Assembly: GCF_007993865.1 (NCBI RefSeq)
Contig: NZ_VIUH01000002.1
Location: forward strand, 372,001-436,000
Direction: 5' to 3'
DNA length: 64,000 nucleotides
Source: Pseudomonas sp. SJZ079
GTDB lineage: Bacteria; Pseudomonadota; Gammaproteobacteria; Pseudomonadales; Pseudomonadaceae
In this document: piece after piece, positions 56,381 through 64,000 of the stretch
How positions within the stretch are numbered: position 1 is the stretch's first letter
Layout of the letters: every line of letters starts with the position of its first letter
The notes under the pieces: model-generated
Databases searched by the model: none
Told to the model about the DNA's origin: nothing
What the model saw: the letters and a program-made list of their open reading frames with translations, nothing else
Made by a program: the position numbers and the translations under genes

Positions 56381-57379
56381 ATGAAAAGGATGTTGGCAGG
56401 CAAAATGGTTCCCGCGGTCGGCCTCGGCTGCATGGGCATGAGCGAGTTTTACGGCGAGACCGACGACGCACAGTCCCTGGCCACCCTGGAAGCCGCTCTG
56501 GACCTGGGCTACCGCCACTTCGACACCTCCGACATGTATGGCAGCGGGCACAATGAAGAGCTGCTCGGCAAGTTCATCAAACGCATCGGCGCCAAACGCC
56601 AGGACGTGCTGATAGCGAGCAAGTTCGGCATCTACCGCGACCCGAGCGACAAATACCAGCTGCTGATCGAGGGTTCGCGCGACTACGTGAAGAAGGCCTG
56701 CGAGGCCTCGCTGAAACGTCTCAATGTCGAGCAGATCGACCTGTATTACGTGCATCGTCGCGATCCCAACACCCCTATCGAGGAGACCGTCGGCGCCCTC
56801 GCCGAGCTGGTCAGGGAAGGCAAGATCGGCGCCATCGGCCTGTCTGAAATGTCCCCCGAAACCCTGCGCAAGGCGCAAGCGGTGCACCCCATCGCCGCAC
56901 TACAAAGCGAGTATTCGCTGTGGTCGCGCGACCTCGAGCAGACCATGCTGCCGGTCTGCGAGCAGCTCGGCATAGCCTTGGTCGCCTACAGCCCGCTGGG
57001 CCGTGGCTTCCTCACCGGCAAGCTGGACAAAACCCAGATCCAGCAATCCGACGCCGCCGCCGACTTCCGCGCCAAGCTGCCACGTTTCCAAGGCGAGAAC
57101 TTCGACCACAACCTGGAGCTGGTCAAGACCCTGGAAAAAATGAGCGCCGAACTGGGCTGCTCCACTGCGCAACTGGCCCTGGCCTGGCTGTTGGACCAAT
57201 ACACCAACCTGCACGTGATCCCCGGTACCAAGCGCATCACCTACCTGCAGGGCAACTTCTCGGCCCAGGACGTCCAGCTCGACGCCGCGGCCTCGGCCAT
57301 GCTCGGCAAGATCTTCGACCCGTCGGCCATCGCCGGCAAACGCTACCCCGACGCCATTCTCCAAGGCACCAATCTCTGA
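56381..57379 (+). CDS. aldo/keto reductase
   Basis: A 332-residue NADPH-dependent oxidoreductase with the complete catalytic tetrad Asp48, Tyr53, Lys81 and His125 (DTSDMYG, IASKFG, LYYVH). It resembles the AKR13/YakC-type group (VGLGCMGMSEFYG). The ATG at 56381 follows AGAGAG. It lies 249 bases after the HAD gene, where no further gene was found. In an A-factor-type pathway a reductase acts on the butenolide double bond or a keto group, so it is a candidate for such a step; that is inference. Confidence 0.92.
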   Translation: MKRMLAGKMVPAVGLGCMGMSEFYGETDDAQSLATLEAALDLGYRHFDTSDMYGSGHNEELLGKFIKRIGAKRQDVLIASKFGIYRDPSDKYQLLIEGSRDYVKKACEASLKRLNVEQIDLYYVHRRDPNTPIEETVGALAELVREGKIGAIGLSEMSPETLRKAQAVHPIAALQSEYSLWSRDLEQTMLPVCEQLGIALVAYSPLGRGFLTGKLDKTQIQQSDAAADFRAKLPRFQGENFDHNLELVKTLEKMSAELGCSTAQLALAWLLDQYTNLHVIPGTKRITYLQGNFSAQDVQLDAAASAMLGKIFDPSAIAGKRYPDAILQGTNL

Positions 57380-57390
57380 CCAGGCAGCAC

Positions 57391-57416
57391 CAGCTGGGCT
57401 GTTCGCAGCCCGGCTG
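57391..57416 (+). terminator. UUCG-loop hairpin between reductase and monooxygenase genes
   Basis: CAGCTGGGCTG pairs with CAGCCCGGCTG (one wobble) across a TTCG loop, a very stable RNA hairpin, 11 bases after the reductase stop. No T-run follows. Confidence 0.45.
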
Positions 57417-57450
57417 ATCGGTGCCACGCCCCAGCATGGAAACTTGCGCG

Positions 57451-59061
57451 ATGAAACAGGACGTATTGATCGTCGGCGGCGGCCCCACCGGCATGACCCT
57501 GGCGCTGCAACTGCACCGCTATGGCGTACCCTTTCGCATCATCGAGAAACGCCGGCCAGAACCCTCGCCCTCCAAGGCACTGAGCATCAACCCGGCCTCG
57601 CTGCAGCTGCTCAATGACTTCGGCCTGGCCGAGTCCCTGGTCGAATTGGGCCACAAGACCGAAGTCATCAACCTGCTGTATCACAACCGCGCGCTGACGC
57701 GCTCACGCTTCAGCCGCTTGCAGCACAAATACCCGTTCTTCCTGATGCTGCCGCAGCCGGAAACCGAACGCGTGCTGGAAGATCGGCTCAACGCCCTGGG
57801 TTACCAGATCGAACGCGACTGCGAACTGCTCGGCCTGGACCAGCACAACGACCGGGTGCGCGTGACCCTGCGCAATGGCGCCCGGCAGGACACCGCCGAA
57901 TTCGCCTACGTCGCCGGCTGCGATGGCGGCCTGAGCAAGGTGCGCGAGTCGCTGGGCCTGAGTTTCGCAGGCTACGACTACCGCATGCACTTTCTCCTCG
58001 CCGACCTGCGTATTCGCTGGCCGGGCCGCCAGGAGGAAGGTCACTACTTCGTCCGCGACGATGGCTTTCTGATCCTCCTGCCACTGAAGAGCGGCTACCA
58101 CCGCATCGTGATCAAGGCCGAAGCCGAGTGCCCGCCGGGCTATAAACCCAGCCTGGAAGAAATGCGCGCCTACATCGCCCGCTACCAGATCGAAGGCCTG
58201 CAGGTCGAAGACCCCATCTGGTTGTCCAGCGCGCCGTTCTACAACCGCAGTGCGCCGACCTTCCAGCAGGGCCGGGTGTTTATCGCCGGCGACGCCGCGC
58301 ACCTGTTCAGCCCCATCGGTGGCTTCGGCATGAACTCGGGAATCGCCGACGCCTTCAACCTCGGCTGGAAGCTCGGCTACTGCCTCAATGGCTGCGGCAG
58401 CGACGCGCTGCTCGACAGTTACAACGCCGAGCGTCACCTCAACAGCGCAAAACTGCTCGGCAAGACCGACCGCTCCACCTCGCTGATCGCGCGCCTGGAT
58501 CGCCACCAGAGCAGCGACGAGCAGGCCTTCCTGCCGCGCATGCACAACCGCGACTTCCTGCGTCTGTTCCCCTGGGAGTCTTCCGGCCTGAACCTGGCCT
58601 ATGGCCCGGCAGACGCCCCGCCGTTGCCCGGCCAGGCGTTGCAGCCCGGGCGCCAACTGCCCTATGTCGCCGACAACGGCGTCGGTGGCGACAGCCTGGC
58701 ACTGCTCGGCGGCGGTCGTCACAGCCTGTTTCTGGTACCGCCGCGTGATGCCGCCGGCCTACACGCCTGCCTGGCGCTGATCGCTCAAGTGCAACAGGTC
58801 TGCCAGGACCGCATCCGCGTGCGCCTGCTCACCGACGCCAGCCATGATCGCCTGGCCCTACCCAGCGAACTCTGCCTGCGTGACGAGCGACAACACCTGC
58901 GCCACGCCTACGCCTTGGCCGAGGGCGACTTCGTATTGGTGCGGCCTGACCTGTACGTCGCCCAGAGCGGCCAACTGCAGCACAGCGCCACACTGTGGGA
59001 CCGGCTGCAGCGCCTGCATGGTTTCACTGCGGCGCAACCCTCTGCGCGCCTGGCCGGTTGA
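57451..59061 (+). CDS. FAD-dependent aromatic-type monooxygenase
   Basis: A 536-residue class A flavoprotein hydroxylase of the PheA/TfdB/RdmE type. FAD motifs are VGGGPTGMTLALQLHRYG at the N-terminus, the DG motif GCDGGLSKVRESLG near residue 163 and GDAAHLFSPIGGFGMNSG near 280. The C-terminal thioredoxin-like extension of this family is present from about residue 400. The ATG at 57451 (MKQDVLIVGG) is chosen over an ATG 15 and a GTG 30 bases earlier. It begins the closely packed run of genes to the window end. Confidence 0.9.
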   Translation: MKQDVLIVGGGPTGMTLALQLHRYGVPFRIIEKRRPEPSPSKALSINPASLQLLNDFGLAESLVELGHKTEVINLLYHNRALTRSRFSRLQHKYPFFLMLPQPETERVLEDRLNALGYQIERDCELLGLDQHNDRVRVTLRNGARQDTAEFAYVAGCDGGLSKVRESLGLSFAGYDYRMHFLLADLRIRWPGRQEEGHYFVRDDGFLILLPLKSGYHRIVIKAEAECPPGYKPSLEEMRAYIARYQIEGLQVEDPIWLSSAPFYNRSAPTFQQGRVFIAGDAAHLFSPIGGFGMNSGIADAFNLGWKLGYCLNGCGSDALLDSYNAERHLNSAKLLGKTDRSTSLIARLDRHQSSDEQAFLPRMHNRDFLRLFPWESSGLNLAYGPADAPPLPGQALQPGRQLPYVADNGVGGDSLALLGGGRHSLFLVPPRDAAGLHACLALIAQVQQVCQDRIRVRLLTDASHDRLALPSELCLRDERQHLRHAYALAEGDFVLVRPDLYVAQSGQLQHSATLWDRLQRLHGFTAAQPSARLAG

Positions 59062-59073
59062 ACGGAGTTGTCG

Positions 59074-60342
59074 ATGAACCTCCCCCTTCTCCGCCCTCTG
59101 GGCCAGATCGAAACCGCCATGGCCGGCCTGCACGAGCAGGCCGGCACCACCCAGACCAGTAGCTTGCTGAGTCTCGACGGCCCGCTGGATGCAGCGCTGC
59201 TGCGCGCTGCCGCGGCGTTACTGTGGCAGCGCCACCCATTGCTGCAAGCCAGCATCCAGGAAGACGGCGAAGGCCTGTACTACGCCCACAACGCACGCCT
59301 GGATGACCTGCCGATTCGCAGCCTGACGCTGCCCGACATCGGCGATACCCTGGCGCAACTGGAACAGGAGCTCAACTGCCCACTCGACCCCAGCCGCGGC
59401 CTGTGGAAACTGGCCCTGCTCAGCGAGCCCGGGCAGCATCAGCACCACCTGCTGCTGACCTGCCATCACGCCATCGTCGACGCGCTCAGCCTGACTCTGC
59501 TGCTCGGCGAACTGCTGCAGTTTTGTCAGGCGCTGCTGCACGGATCAGCAACACCACCGGACCTCAGCACGCTGGCGCCGGCCCTGGAGCACTTCCTCGG
59601 CGCACCCGGCCCAGCCCCGCTGCCCAGCCACCTGCCGGCGCCGGCTTACCAGCAGCGGGTTCCGCTGGAACAACGGCGCACCCGTGTGCAGGTCCTCAGC
59701 CTGGCCACACCCCAACTGCAACGCCTACAGCGCGAGGCCCGCGCTGCAGGCCTGAGCCTCAACGCGCTGCTCGGCGGCGCCTTGCTGCAAGCCTGCGAGG
59801 CCATTGGCCTGGGTCAGCAGATCCGCCTGAACAGTGCGATTTCACTGCGCCAACGCGCGGCCCAGCCCATCGCCAACGACCAACTCGGCTGCTACATCGG
59901 CGTGGTCGGCTGCGACTTGCAAGTGGACGGACGCTCCCTGCTGGCCTTGGCCCTGGATTACCAACGGCAATTGCAGCTGGCCTTGCAGCGCGCCGATCGG
60001 GCCAATCCCGGCGTCAGCCTGATGCAGGTGCGCCAACGCTGCGCCCAGTTAGTCCAGGCCGAGGCCTTCGTGCAGGGTATCGCCCTGACCAACCACGGCC
60101 GCATCGAACTGCCGGAGACACCGGCCTTCGTGCTGCACGACTACCTCAACGTGGCCTGTCGCAGCGCCGGCAACTTTGCCGTGGCGGTGCATGCCACCAC
60201 CTTCGCCGAACGACTCAATCTCAGTTTCACCTACGTCACTCCGCTGATCGAAACCGCGCGCATCGTCGCGCTGAGCGAGCACCTGCAGCACTGCTTGCTG
60301 ACGTTCGGCGCCCGCCAGGAAGAACTCTGCCATGCACATTAA
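59074..60342 (+). CDS. stand-alone condensation/PapA-like acyltransferase
   Basis: A 422-residue protein of the condensation-domain superfamily, not attached to any NRPS module. The catalytic motif is HHAIVDAL, with His131, His132 and Asp136, like the HHxxxD of C domains and of PapA/wax-ester-type acyltransferases. The second half has the usual scaffold (SLNALLGGALLQA, NSAISLRQ). It probably transfers an acyl group from a CoA or carrier to a hydroxyl or amine. The start is the ATG at 59074 behind CGGAG; a TTG 6 bases upstream is possible. It ends 11 bases inside the hydrolase gene. Confidence 0.82.
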   Translation: MNLPLLRPLGQIETAMAGLHEQAGTTQTSSLLSLDGPLDAALLRAAAALLWQRHPLLQASIQEDGEGLYYAHNARLDDLPIRSLTLPDIGDTLAQLEQELNCPLDPSRGLWKLALLSEPGQHQHHLLLTCHHAIVDALSLTLLLGELLQFCQALLHGSATPPDLSTLAPALEHFLGAPGPAPLPSHLPAPAYQQRVPLEQRRTRVQVLSLATPQLQRLQREARAAGLSLNALLGGALLQACEAIGLGQQIRLNSAISLRQRAAQPIANDQLGCYIGVVGCDLQVDGRSLLALALDYQRQLQLALQRADRANPGVSLMQVRQRCAQLVQAEAFVQGIALTNHGRIELPETPAFVLHDYLNVACRSAGNFAVAVHATTFAERLNLSFTYVTPLIETARIVALSEHLQHCLLTFGARQEELCHAH

Positions 60343-61162
60343 TTACCTGCCCCTCGCCGCCGGCCGGCTGCGCTACCTGGACAATCAAGGCAATGGTCCG
60401 CTGCTGCTGTTCTGTCACGGCAATTCCTCGGCCGCCGAAGCCTTCAGCGCGCAGTTCGAGGCGCTGGGCGAACGCTACCGGATCATTGCCCTGGATTTCC
60501 TCGGCCACGGCGGCTCGGAGCCTGCGCGCAATCCCCAACAGGCCTACAGCTTCGCCGGCTTCGCCCAGTCGTTGGTCGATGCCGTCGAGCTGCTCGGCCT
60601 GGATCGGTACTTCGTCATCGGCCACAGCCTCGGCGGGCATGCCGCCCTCGAGGCCCTGCCGCGCCTGCATGGCCTGCAGGGCTTGGTGCTGGTGGCCGCG
60701 CCGCCGTTCAACGCCAACACGGCCGGGCAGACCTTCAGCCCGGACCCGAGCGAGGGTCTGGTGTTCCAGGCCGAACTGGACCTGCAGCAGGTCGGCCGCC
60801 TGGCCGCCGCCTTCGTCAACCCCGCGCGCCTGTCGGCGCCCCTGTTGGCCCAGGTCGAAGCCGGTATCCACGCCACCGACCCGCAAGTGCGCAGCCAGCT
60901 GGGCGCCTGCCTCGGCGCCGGGGGCTTCGCCGACGAGTGCCAGCTGCTGCGTGACAGCGCGGTGCCGACCTTGCTGCTGCAAGGTCAGGCCGATGGTTTC
61001 ATCGATTGGCAGTATTGCGCGGCCGCCGACAGCTTCGCCGGCTGCAACCTGAGCGTCGGCCTGTTCGAGGATTGCGGACACAACCCGCACCTCGAGCAAC
61101 CGCAGCGCTTCAACGACCTGCTCGACAGTTTCGTCGCGCACACATTAAGGAAAATGTCATGA
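60332..61162 (+). CDS. alpha/beta hydrolase
   Basis: A 276-residue alpha/beta-hydrolase fold enzyme. The oxyanion-hole motif is CHGNSSAAE, the nucleophile elbow is GHSLGG with Ser99, and the other triad members are probably Asp221 (GQADGFID) and His250 (DCGHNPHLEQP). It overlaps the upstream acyltransferase gene by 11 bases and the next gene by 4 (ATGA), so it is tightly coupled. It could release, lactonise or hydrolyse a pathway intermediate. Confidence 0.9.
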   Translation: MHINYLPLAAGRLRYLDNQGNGPLLLFCHGNSSAAEAFSAQFEALGERYRIIALDFLGHGGSEPARNPQQAYSFAGFAQSLVDAVELLGLDRYFVIGHSLGGHAALEALPRLHGLQGLVLVAAPPFNANTAGQTFSPDPSEGLVFQAELDLQQVGRLAAAFVNPARLSAPLLAQVEAGIHATDPQVRSQLGACLGAGGFADECQLLRDSAVPTLLLQGQADGFIDWQYCAAADSFAGCNLSVGLFEDCGHNPHLEQPQRFNDLLDSFVAHTLRKMS

Positions 61163-62151
61163 AAGCCATGGTCATCAAGCGTTTTGGCCCTGCGGATGTC
61201 TTCGAGGAAATGGAGCTCCCCACCCCGCAAGTCGGCGCCCGGCAAGTGCTGGTAAAAGTCGAGGCGACGGCGGTCAACCCCCTGGACTTCAAGCTGCGCC
61301 GCGGCGATCTGCCGGGTTTTACCCATGATTTTCCGGCCGTGTTGCACAGCGACTTCGCCGGTACCCTGGTGGAGGTCGGTCCAGGCGTCAGCGACTTCAA
61401 GGTGGGTGACCGGGTGTTTGGTTGCGCCGGTGGCGTACGCGGTCGCCAAGGCGCGCTGGCCGAATACATGCTGGCCGATGCCGCATTGATCGCACGCCAA
61501 CCGAGCCGGATCAGCGCGGCCGAAGCGGCCACCTTGCCGCTGGTGGCCATCACCGCCTGGGAAGGCCTGATCGACCGCGTGGAGATTCGTCCGGGTCAGC
61601 GCGTACTGGTGCATGCCGGCACGGGCGGGGTTGGCCATGTCGCCGCGCAACTGGCCAAATGGCGCGGCGCGCAGGTGTTCACCACGGTCAGCTCGGCGAA
61701 AAAGGCCGAGCTGTCGCGCCTGTACGGCGCCGACGTGACCATCAACTACCGCGAGCAGAGTGTCACCGACTACGTGCAGAGCTGCACCCAGGGTGAAGGC
61801 TTCGATGTAGTGGTCGATACCGTCGGCGGCGACGTGCTGCAGAACAGCCTGGAGGCCACCAAGGTCGGTGGCCACGTGATCACCACCCTGGCCATGGGCA
61901 ACCTCGACATCACTCAGGCCTGGGCACGCAAGTTGTCGCTGCATTGCGTGAACATGTCCTGGCCGATGGCCAGTGGCGTGGGCATGGAGCACCACGGCTT
62001 CATTCTGCGCGAGGTGGCGCGCCTGGTCGATGAAGGGCTGCTGTCGCCGCTGCTCGATCCGCAGCGCTTCAGCTTCGCCGAAGTCAGCCTGGCCCACACC
62101 CACGCCGAAGCCGGCGCTGCGCTGGGTAAGGTGAGCATCAGCCGCGCATAA
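61159..62151 (+). CDS. zinc-independent MDR oxidoreductase (quinone reductase-like)
   Basis: A 330-residue MDR-superfamily reductase with an N-terminal GroES-like fold (MKAMVIKRFGPADVFEEM, LHSDFAGTLVEVGPG) and the NADPH motif HAGTGGVGHVAAQLAKW near residue 152. No zinc-ligand set is seen. It likely reduces an enone or related double bond. The ATG at 61159 overlaps the hydrolase stop by 4 bases. It differs from the other MDR protein in the window (51764-52741), so it is not a recent duplicate. Confidence 0.9.
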   Translation: MKAMVIKRFGPADVFEEMELPTPQVGARQVLVKVEATAVNPLDFKLRRGDLPGFTHDFPAVLHSDFAGTLVEVGPGVSDFKVGDRVFGCAGGVRGRQGALAEYMLADAALIARQPSRISAAEAATLPLVAITAWEGLIDRVEIRPGQRVLVHAGTGGVGHVAAQLAKWRGAQVFTTVSSAKKAELSRLYGADVTINYREQSVTDYVQSCTQGEGFDVVVDTVGGDVLQNSLEATKVGGHVITTLAMGNLDITQAWARKLSLHCVNMSWPMASGVGMEHHGFILREVARLVDEGLLSPLLDPQRFSFAEVSLAHTHAEAGAALGKVSISRA

Positions 62152-62177
62152 GCCCCCTGGCAGCAAGGAAGCTGAGC

Positions 62178-63101
62178 ATGTCCAGTACCCGCCCCCTTTC
62201 GCCAGCCTTGGCGCTGAATATCAGCGCCTACCTGTTGTGGGCTTCGGCCGCGCTGCTGTTCAAGCAACTCGAGCACCTGCCCGCGTGGCTGGTCCTGGTG
62301 CAGCGGATTCTCTGGTCCTTGCTGTTCTGCGGGTTGATCCTGCTGCTCTACCGCGGCCGGGCCGCGTTGGCCGAGTTGGGCGCCCTGTTGCGCACACCTC
62401 GGCAGCTGGTCTGGCTGCCGCTGAGCAGCCTGTTGATCGCCAGCAACTGGTTCATGGTGATCTGGGCGGTGGGTGCCGGCCGGCTGCAGGACGCCAGCCT
62501 GGGCTACTACCTCGCCCCGGCGCTGAGCCTGTTGCTGGCCAAGCGCCTGTTTCACGAACCCTGGCGCGCTGGCGAGCCGCTCTGCCTCGGTCTCTGCGTG
62601 CTCGGCGCCAGCTTGATCGCCCTGGCCGGCGGACTGCAGCACGTGCCCTGGATCGGCCTGCTGATCGCGCTGACCTTCGCCCTCTACAGTGCGTTGAAGA
62701 AAGCCGTGGGCATGCCGCCGCTCGCGGGTCTGACCCTGGAAACCGCAGTGGCAGCCATCCCCGCGACCCTCTACCTGCTGATTGAAACTGAGCAAAGCGC
62801 CGCCCTCTCCGGTGGCGACCTGCAGTGGCTGGTGGCCATCGGCCTGGTGACCACCTTGCCCATGCTGTTCTACGTGATGTCCCTGCGCCATCTGCCGTTG
62901 ACCACCGTGGGTAACCTGCAGTACCTCAACCCCAGTTTGATGTTTCTTCTCGCCGTGCTGGTTTTCCAGGAAAACCTGAACGCTTTGAAACTAGCCGGCT
63001 TCAGCCTGATCTGGGCCGCCCTACTGTACCAACTGCTCAAGCCCACCCCTCCCGAGGCAGCCGTATCGCCTGCAAAAAAACTCAGTCATCCGGAACACTG
63101 A
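62178..63101 (+). CDS. RarD-type EamA transporter
   Basis: A 307-residue inner-membrane protein with about ten helices arranged as two EamA repeats, matching the RarD/YojE group (LNISAYLLWASAALLFKQLEHL, SNWFMVIWAVGAGRLQDASLGYYLAP, VGNLQYLNPSLMFLLAV). These are drug/metabolite exporters. Its place inside the cluster, 26 bases after the MDR gene and one base before the next, suggests export of the pathway product. Confidence 0.9.
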   Translation: MSSTRPLSPALALNISAYLLWASAALLFKQLEHLPAWLVLVQRILWSLLFCGLILLLYRGRAALAELGALLRTPRQLVWLPLSSLLIASNWFMVIWAVGAGRLQDASLGYYLAPALSLLLAKRLFHEPWRAGEPLCLGLCVLGASLIALAGGLQHVPWIGLLIALTFALYSALKKAVGMPPLAGLTLETAVAAIPATLYLLIETEQSAALSGGDLQWLVAIGLVTTLPMLFYVMSLRHLPLTTVGNLQYLNPSLMFLLAVLVFQENLNALKLAGFSLIWAALLYQLLKPTPPEAAVSPAKKLSHPEH

Positions 63102-63102
63102 T

Positions 63103-64000
63103 ATGCACGCGTATTCCCCAGACCCCGCACGCATCAACGCCCCGCCTCACCTCTGCGACTGGAACCGGCTGGCCCTGATGCCGAGTTTTTCCGGTGTCGT
63201 CGCGCATGCTTTCGAGGCCCTGGTGCATAGCTGCAGCAGCCAGGAAGAAGTGACCCAGGGACTCAATGCCATGGCCCAGAGCAGGGTCACCGACGTACTG
63301 CTGAGCCTCGAGCAATCTGCGGCCTCCCAGGAGCTGTTGCACCTGTTGCAGCGCCACCAGGCCCCAGTACGCATCTGGTTCAACCTGCCGACGTCGCCGA
63401 ATTGGCAGGCACAGCAACTGCTCGACCTGACGGCCGGCCACCCCCATTGCGGGCTGAACCTGCAGGTGGATCTGGCCGGCTGCGCGGTTAACCAGCTACA
63501 CCGCGAACTGGAGCGGCTCGTGAGCGTTTGCCACCTCGGCAGACGCCTCGGCTGGCCCCTGCGGCTGACCCTGAGCCGCATCGCCACCGCCTCGCAGGAA
63601 CAGTTGCAGCTGTGCCAGAGCTTCGCCCTGCAGCAGCAGTTCGCCCGCCTGACGCTGAGCGACGAGGCCTCGCAGCTGACCGACCTGGGCGTACGCAATA
63701 TCTTTGCCGCACTCCGGGCCCTAGCCCCGAACAGGGTCAACGACGCGCCACAGCTGGAGTTCCTCGCCGGCAATGCCCACGGCCAGGGCCTGGCCAATGT
63801 CATCGCCGCCTTAAAGAGTGGCGCCCGTTATATCCATTGCAGCTTGGCCGGCTGCCTCGAACAGGATCAACCGCCACCTCTGGTCGCCGTGCTCGAGCAA
63901 TTTGCCCTGCCCGCCGCACAACAGGCCGGCTTGAATCGCTACCGGGATTTCCTCAGTCAGCGCGACGGTTTGGCCTACCGCAGCCTCGACGCTAGCGCCA
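63103..64000 (+). CDS. divergent HMGL/isopropylmalate-synthase-like protein, 3' end missing
   Basis: The frame is open from an ATG one base after the rarD stop to the window edge, giving 299 residues. The stretch GNAHGQGLANVIAALKSGAR, about residues 226-245, followed by YIHCSLAGCLEQ, resembles the HxHND-x-G...AA-x-AGA...T-x-x-G block of TIM-barrel HMGL enzymes (LeuA, homocitrate synthase, HMG-CoA lyase). The usual metal-site residues are altered: Asn-Ala-His for His-x-His and Gly-Gln for Asn-Asp, and no N-terminal RDGxQ is seen. It is therefore a distant or inactive relative, possibly using different chemistry. The assignment is tentative. Confidence 0.45.
   Translation, partial: MHAYSPDPARINAPPHLCDWNRLALMPSFSGVVAHAFEALVHSCSSQEEVTQGLNAMAQSRVTDVLLSLEQSAASQELLHLLQRHQAPVRIWFNLPTSPNWQAQQLLDLTAGHPHCGLNLQVDLAGCAVNQLHRELERLVSVCHLGRRLGWPLRLTLSRIATASQEQLQLCQSFALQQQFARLTLSDEASQLTDLGVRNIFAALRALAPNRVNDAPQLEFLAGNAHGQGLANVIAALKSGARYIHCSLAGCLEQDQPPPLVAVLEQFALPAAQQAGLNRYRDFLSQRDGLAYRSLDASA

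Noticed and set aside
59403..61052. 549-codon plus-strand open frame overlapping the acyltransferase and hydrolase genes
   Set aside because: It is an out-of-frame reading rich in Arg/Pro/Ala; the two overlapping genes have clear catalytic motifs in their own frames.
1..64000. tRNA, rRNA genes or CRISPR arrays
   Set aside because: No cloverleaf-like tRNA, rRNA segment or regularly spaced direct repeats were recognised on reading the intergenic regions.

Overview
The window is high-GC Gammaproteobacterial DNA and almost certainly comes from a Pseudomonas chromosome. From memory, its backbone gene order (pckA, hslO, hslR, rimK, amgS/envZ, amgR/ompR, tex, thioesterase, gshA, argA, argE, pit, DUF47, CYTH-CHAD, secretion ATPase, SPFH/NfeD, gcvP-H-T, iron ABC transporter, ubiI/ubiH/pepP/ygfB, zapA, 6S RNA, ygfA, EVE protein) follows the PA5192-PA5229 stretch of P. 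aeruginosa. A REPIN-type palindrome and Pseudomonas-only families such as DUF2388 support this.

Layout. 1-15.6 kb: core metabolism and stress genes (PckA, cut by the window edge; Hsp33, Hsp15, RimB-RimK, the AmgRS envelope-stress two-component system, Tex, GshA), with a large MASE1-PAS-GGDEF-EAL protein beside rimBK. 15.6-24.1 kb: an accessory island between gshA and argA holding a small RMF/CrpP-like protein and an orphan type VI secretion cassette. The cassette has hcp with a sigma-54-like promoter and its own terminator, vgrG, a large MIX-like effector with C-terminal membrane helices, and two membrane proteins that are probable immunity factors. 24.1-34.1 kb: arginine biosynthesis (argA, argE), Pit phosphate transport, a CYTH-CHAD protein behind a Pho-box-like sequence, an orphan PilB/GspE ATPase and an SPFH/NfeD pair. 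34.1-41.8 kb: the glycine cleavage operon gcvT-gcvH-gcvP and a two-gene ferric iron ABC transporter. 41.9-49.2 kb: the ubiquinone hydroxylases with pepP and ygfB on the minus strand, divergent from the zapB-like gene, zapA, 6S RNA, ygfA and an EVE protein. 49.3-54.1 kb: a CHASE-like/PAS/GGDEF cyclase, a FliL-like protein, a quinone oxidoreductase, an EthD protein and a TetR regulator.

The most unusual part is 54.7-64 kb. It starts just after a 271-bp MITE-like element and continues past the window edge. An AfsA-like hotdog protein (the family that builds A-factor-type butyrolactones in Streptomyces) is followed by an HAD phosphatase, an aldo/keto reductase, an FAD monooxygenase, a stand-alone condensation/PapA-like acyltransferase, an alpha/beta hydrolase, an MDR reductase, a RarD-type exporter and a divergent HMGL/isopropylmalate-synthase-like protein with a degraded metal site. 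Most of the later genes overlap or nearly abut. I read this as a candidate small-molecule pathway (butyrolactone, butenolide or furan class) in a Gram-negative host. The product is unknown.

Several repeats lie outside genes or are unusual within them: a REPIN between amgR and amgS, a short dispersed palindrome inserted in frame in vgrG, a decayed duplicate of a thioesterase 3' end, and a GCCTAGGCGCCTG-type repeat that supplies the stop codons of three neighbouring genes.
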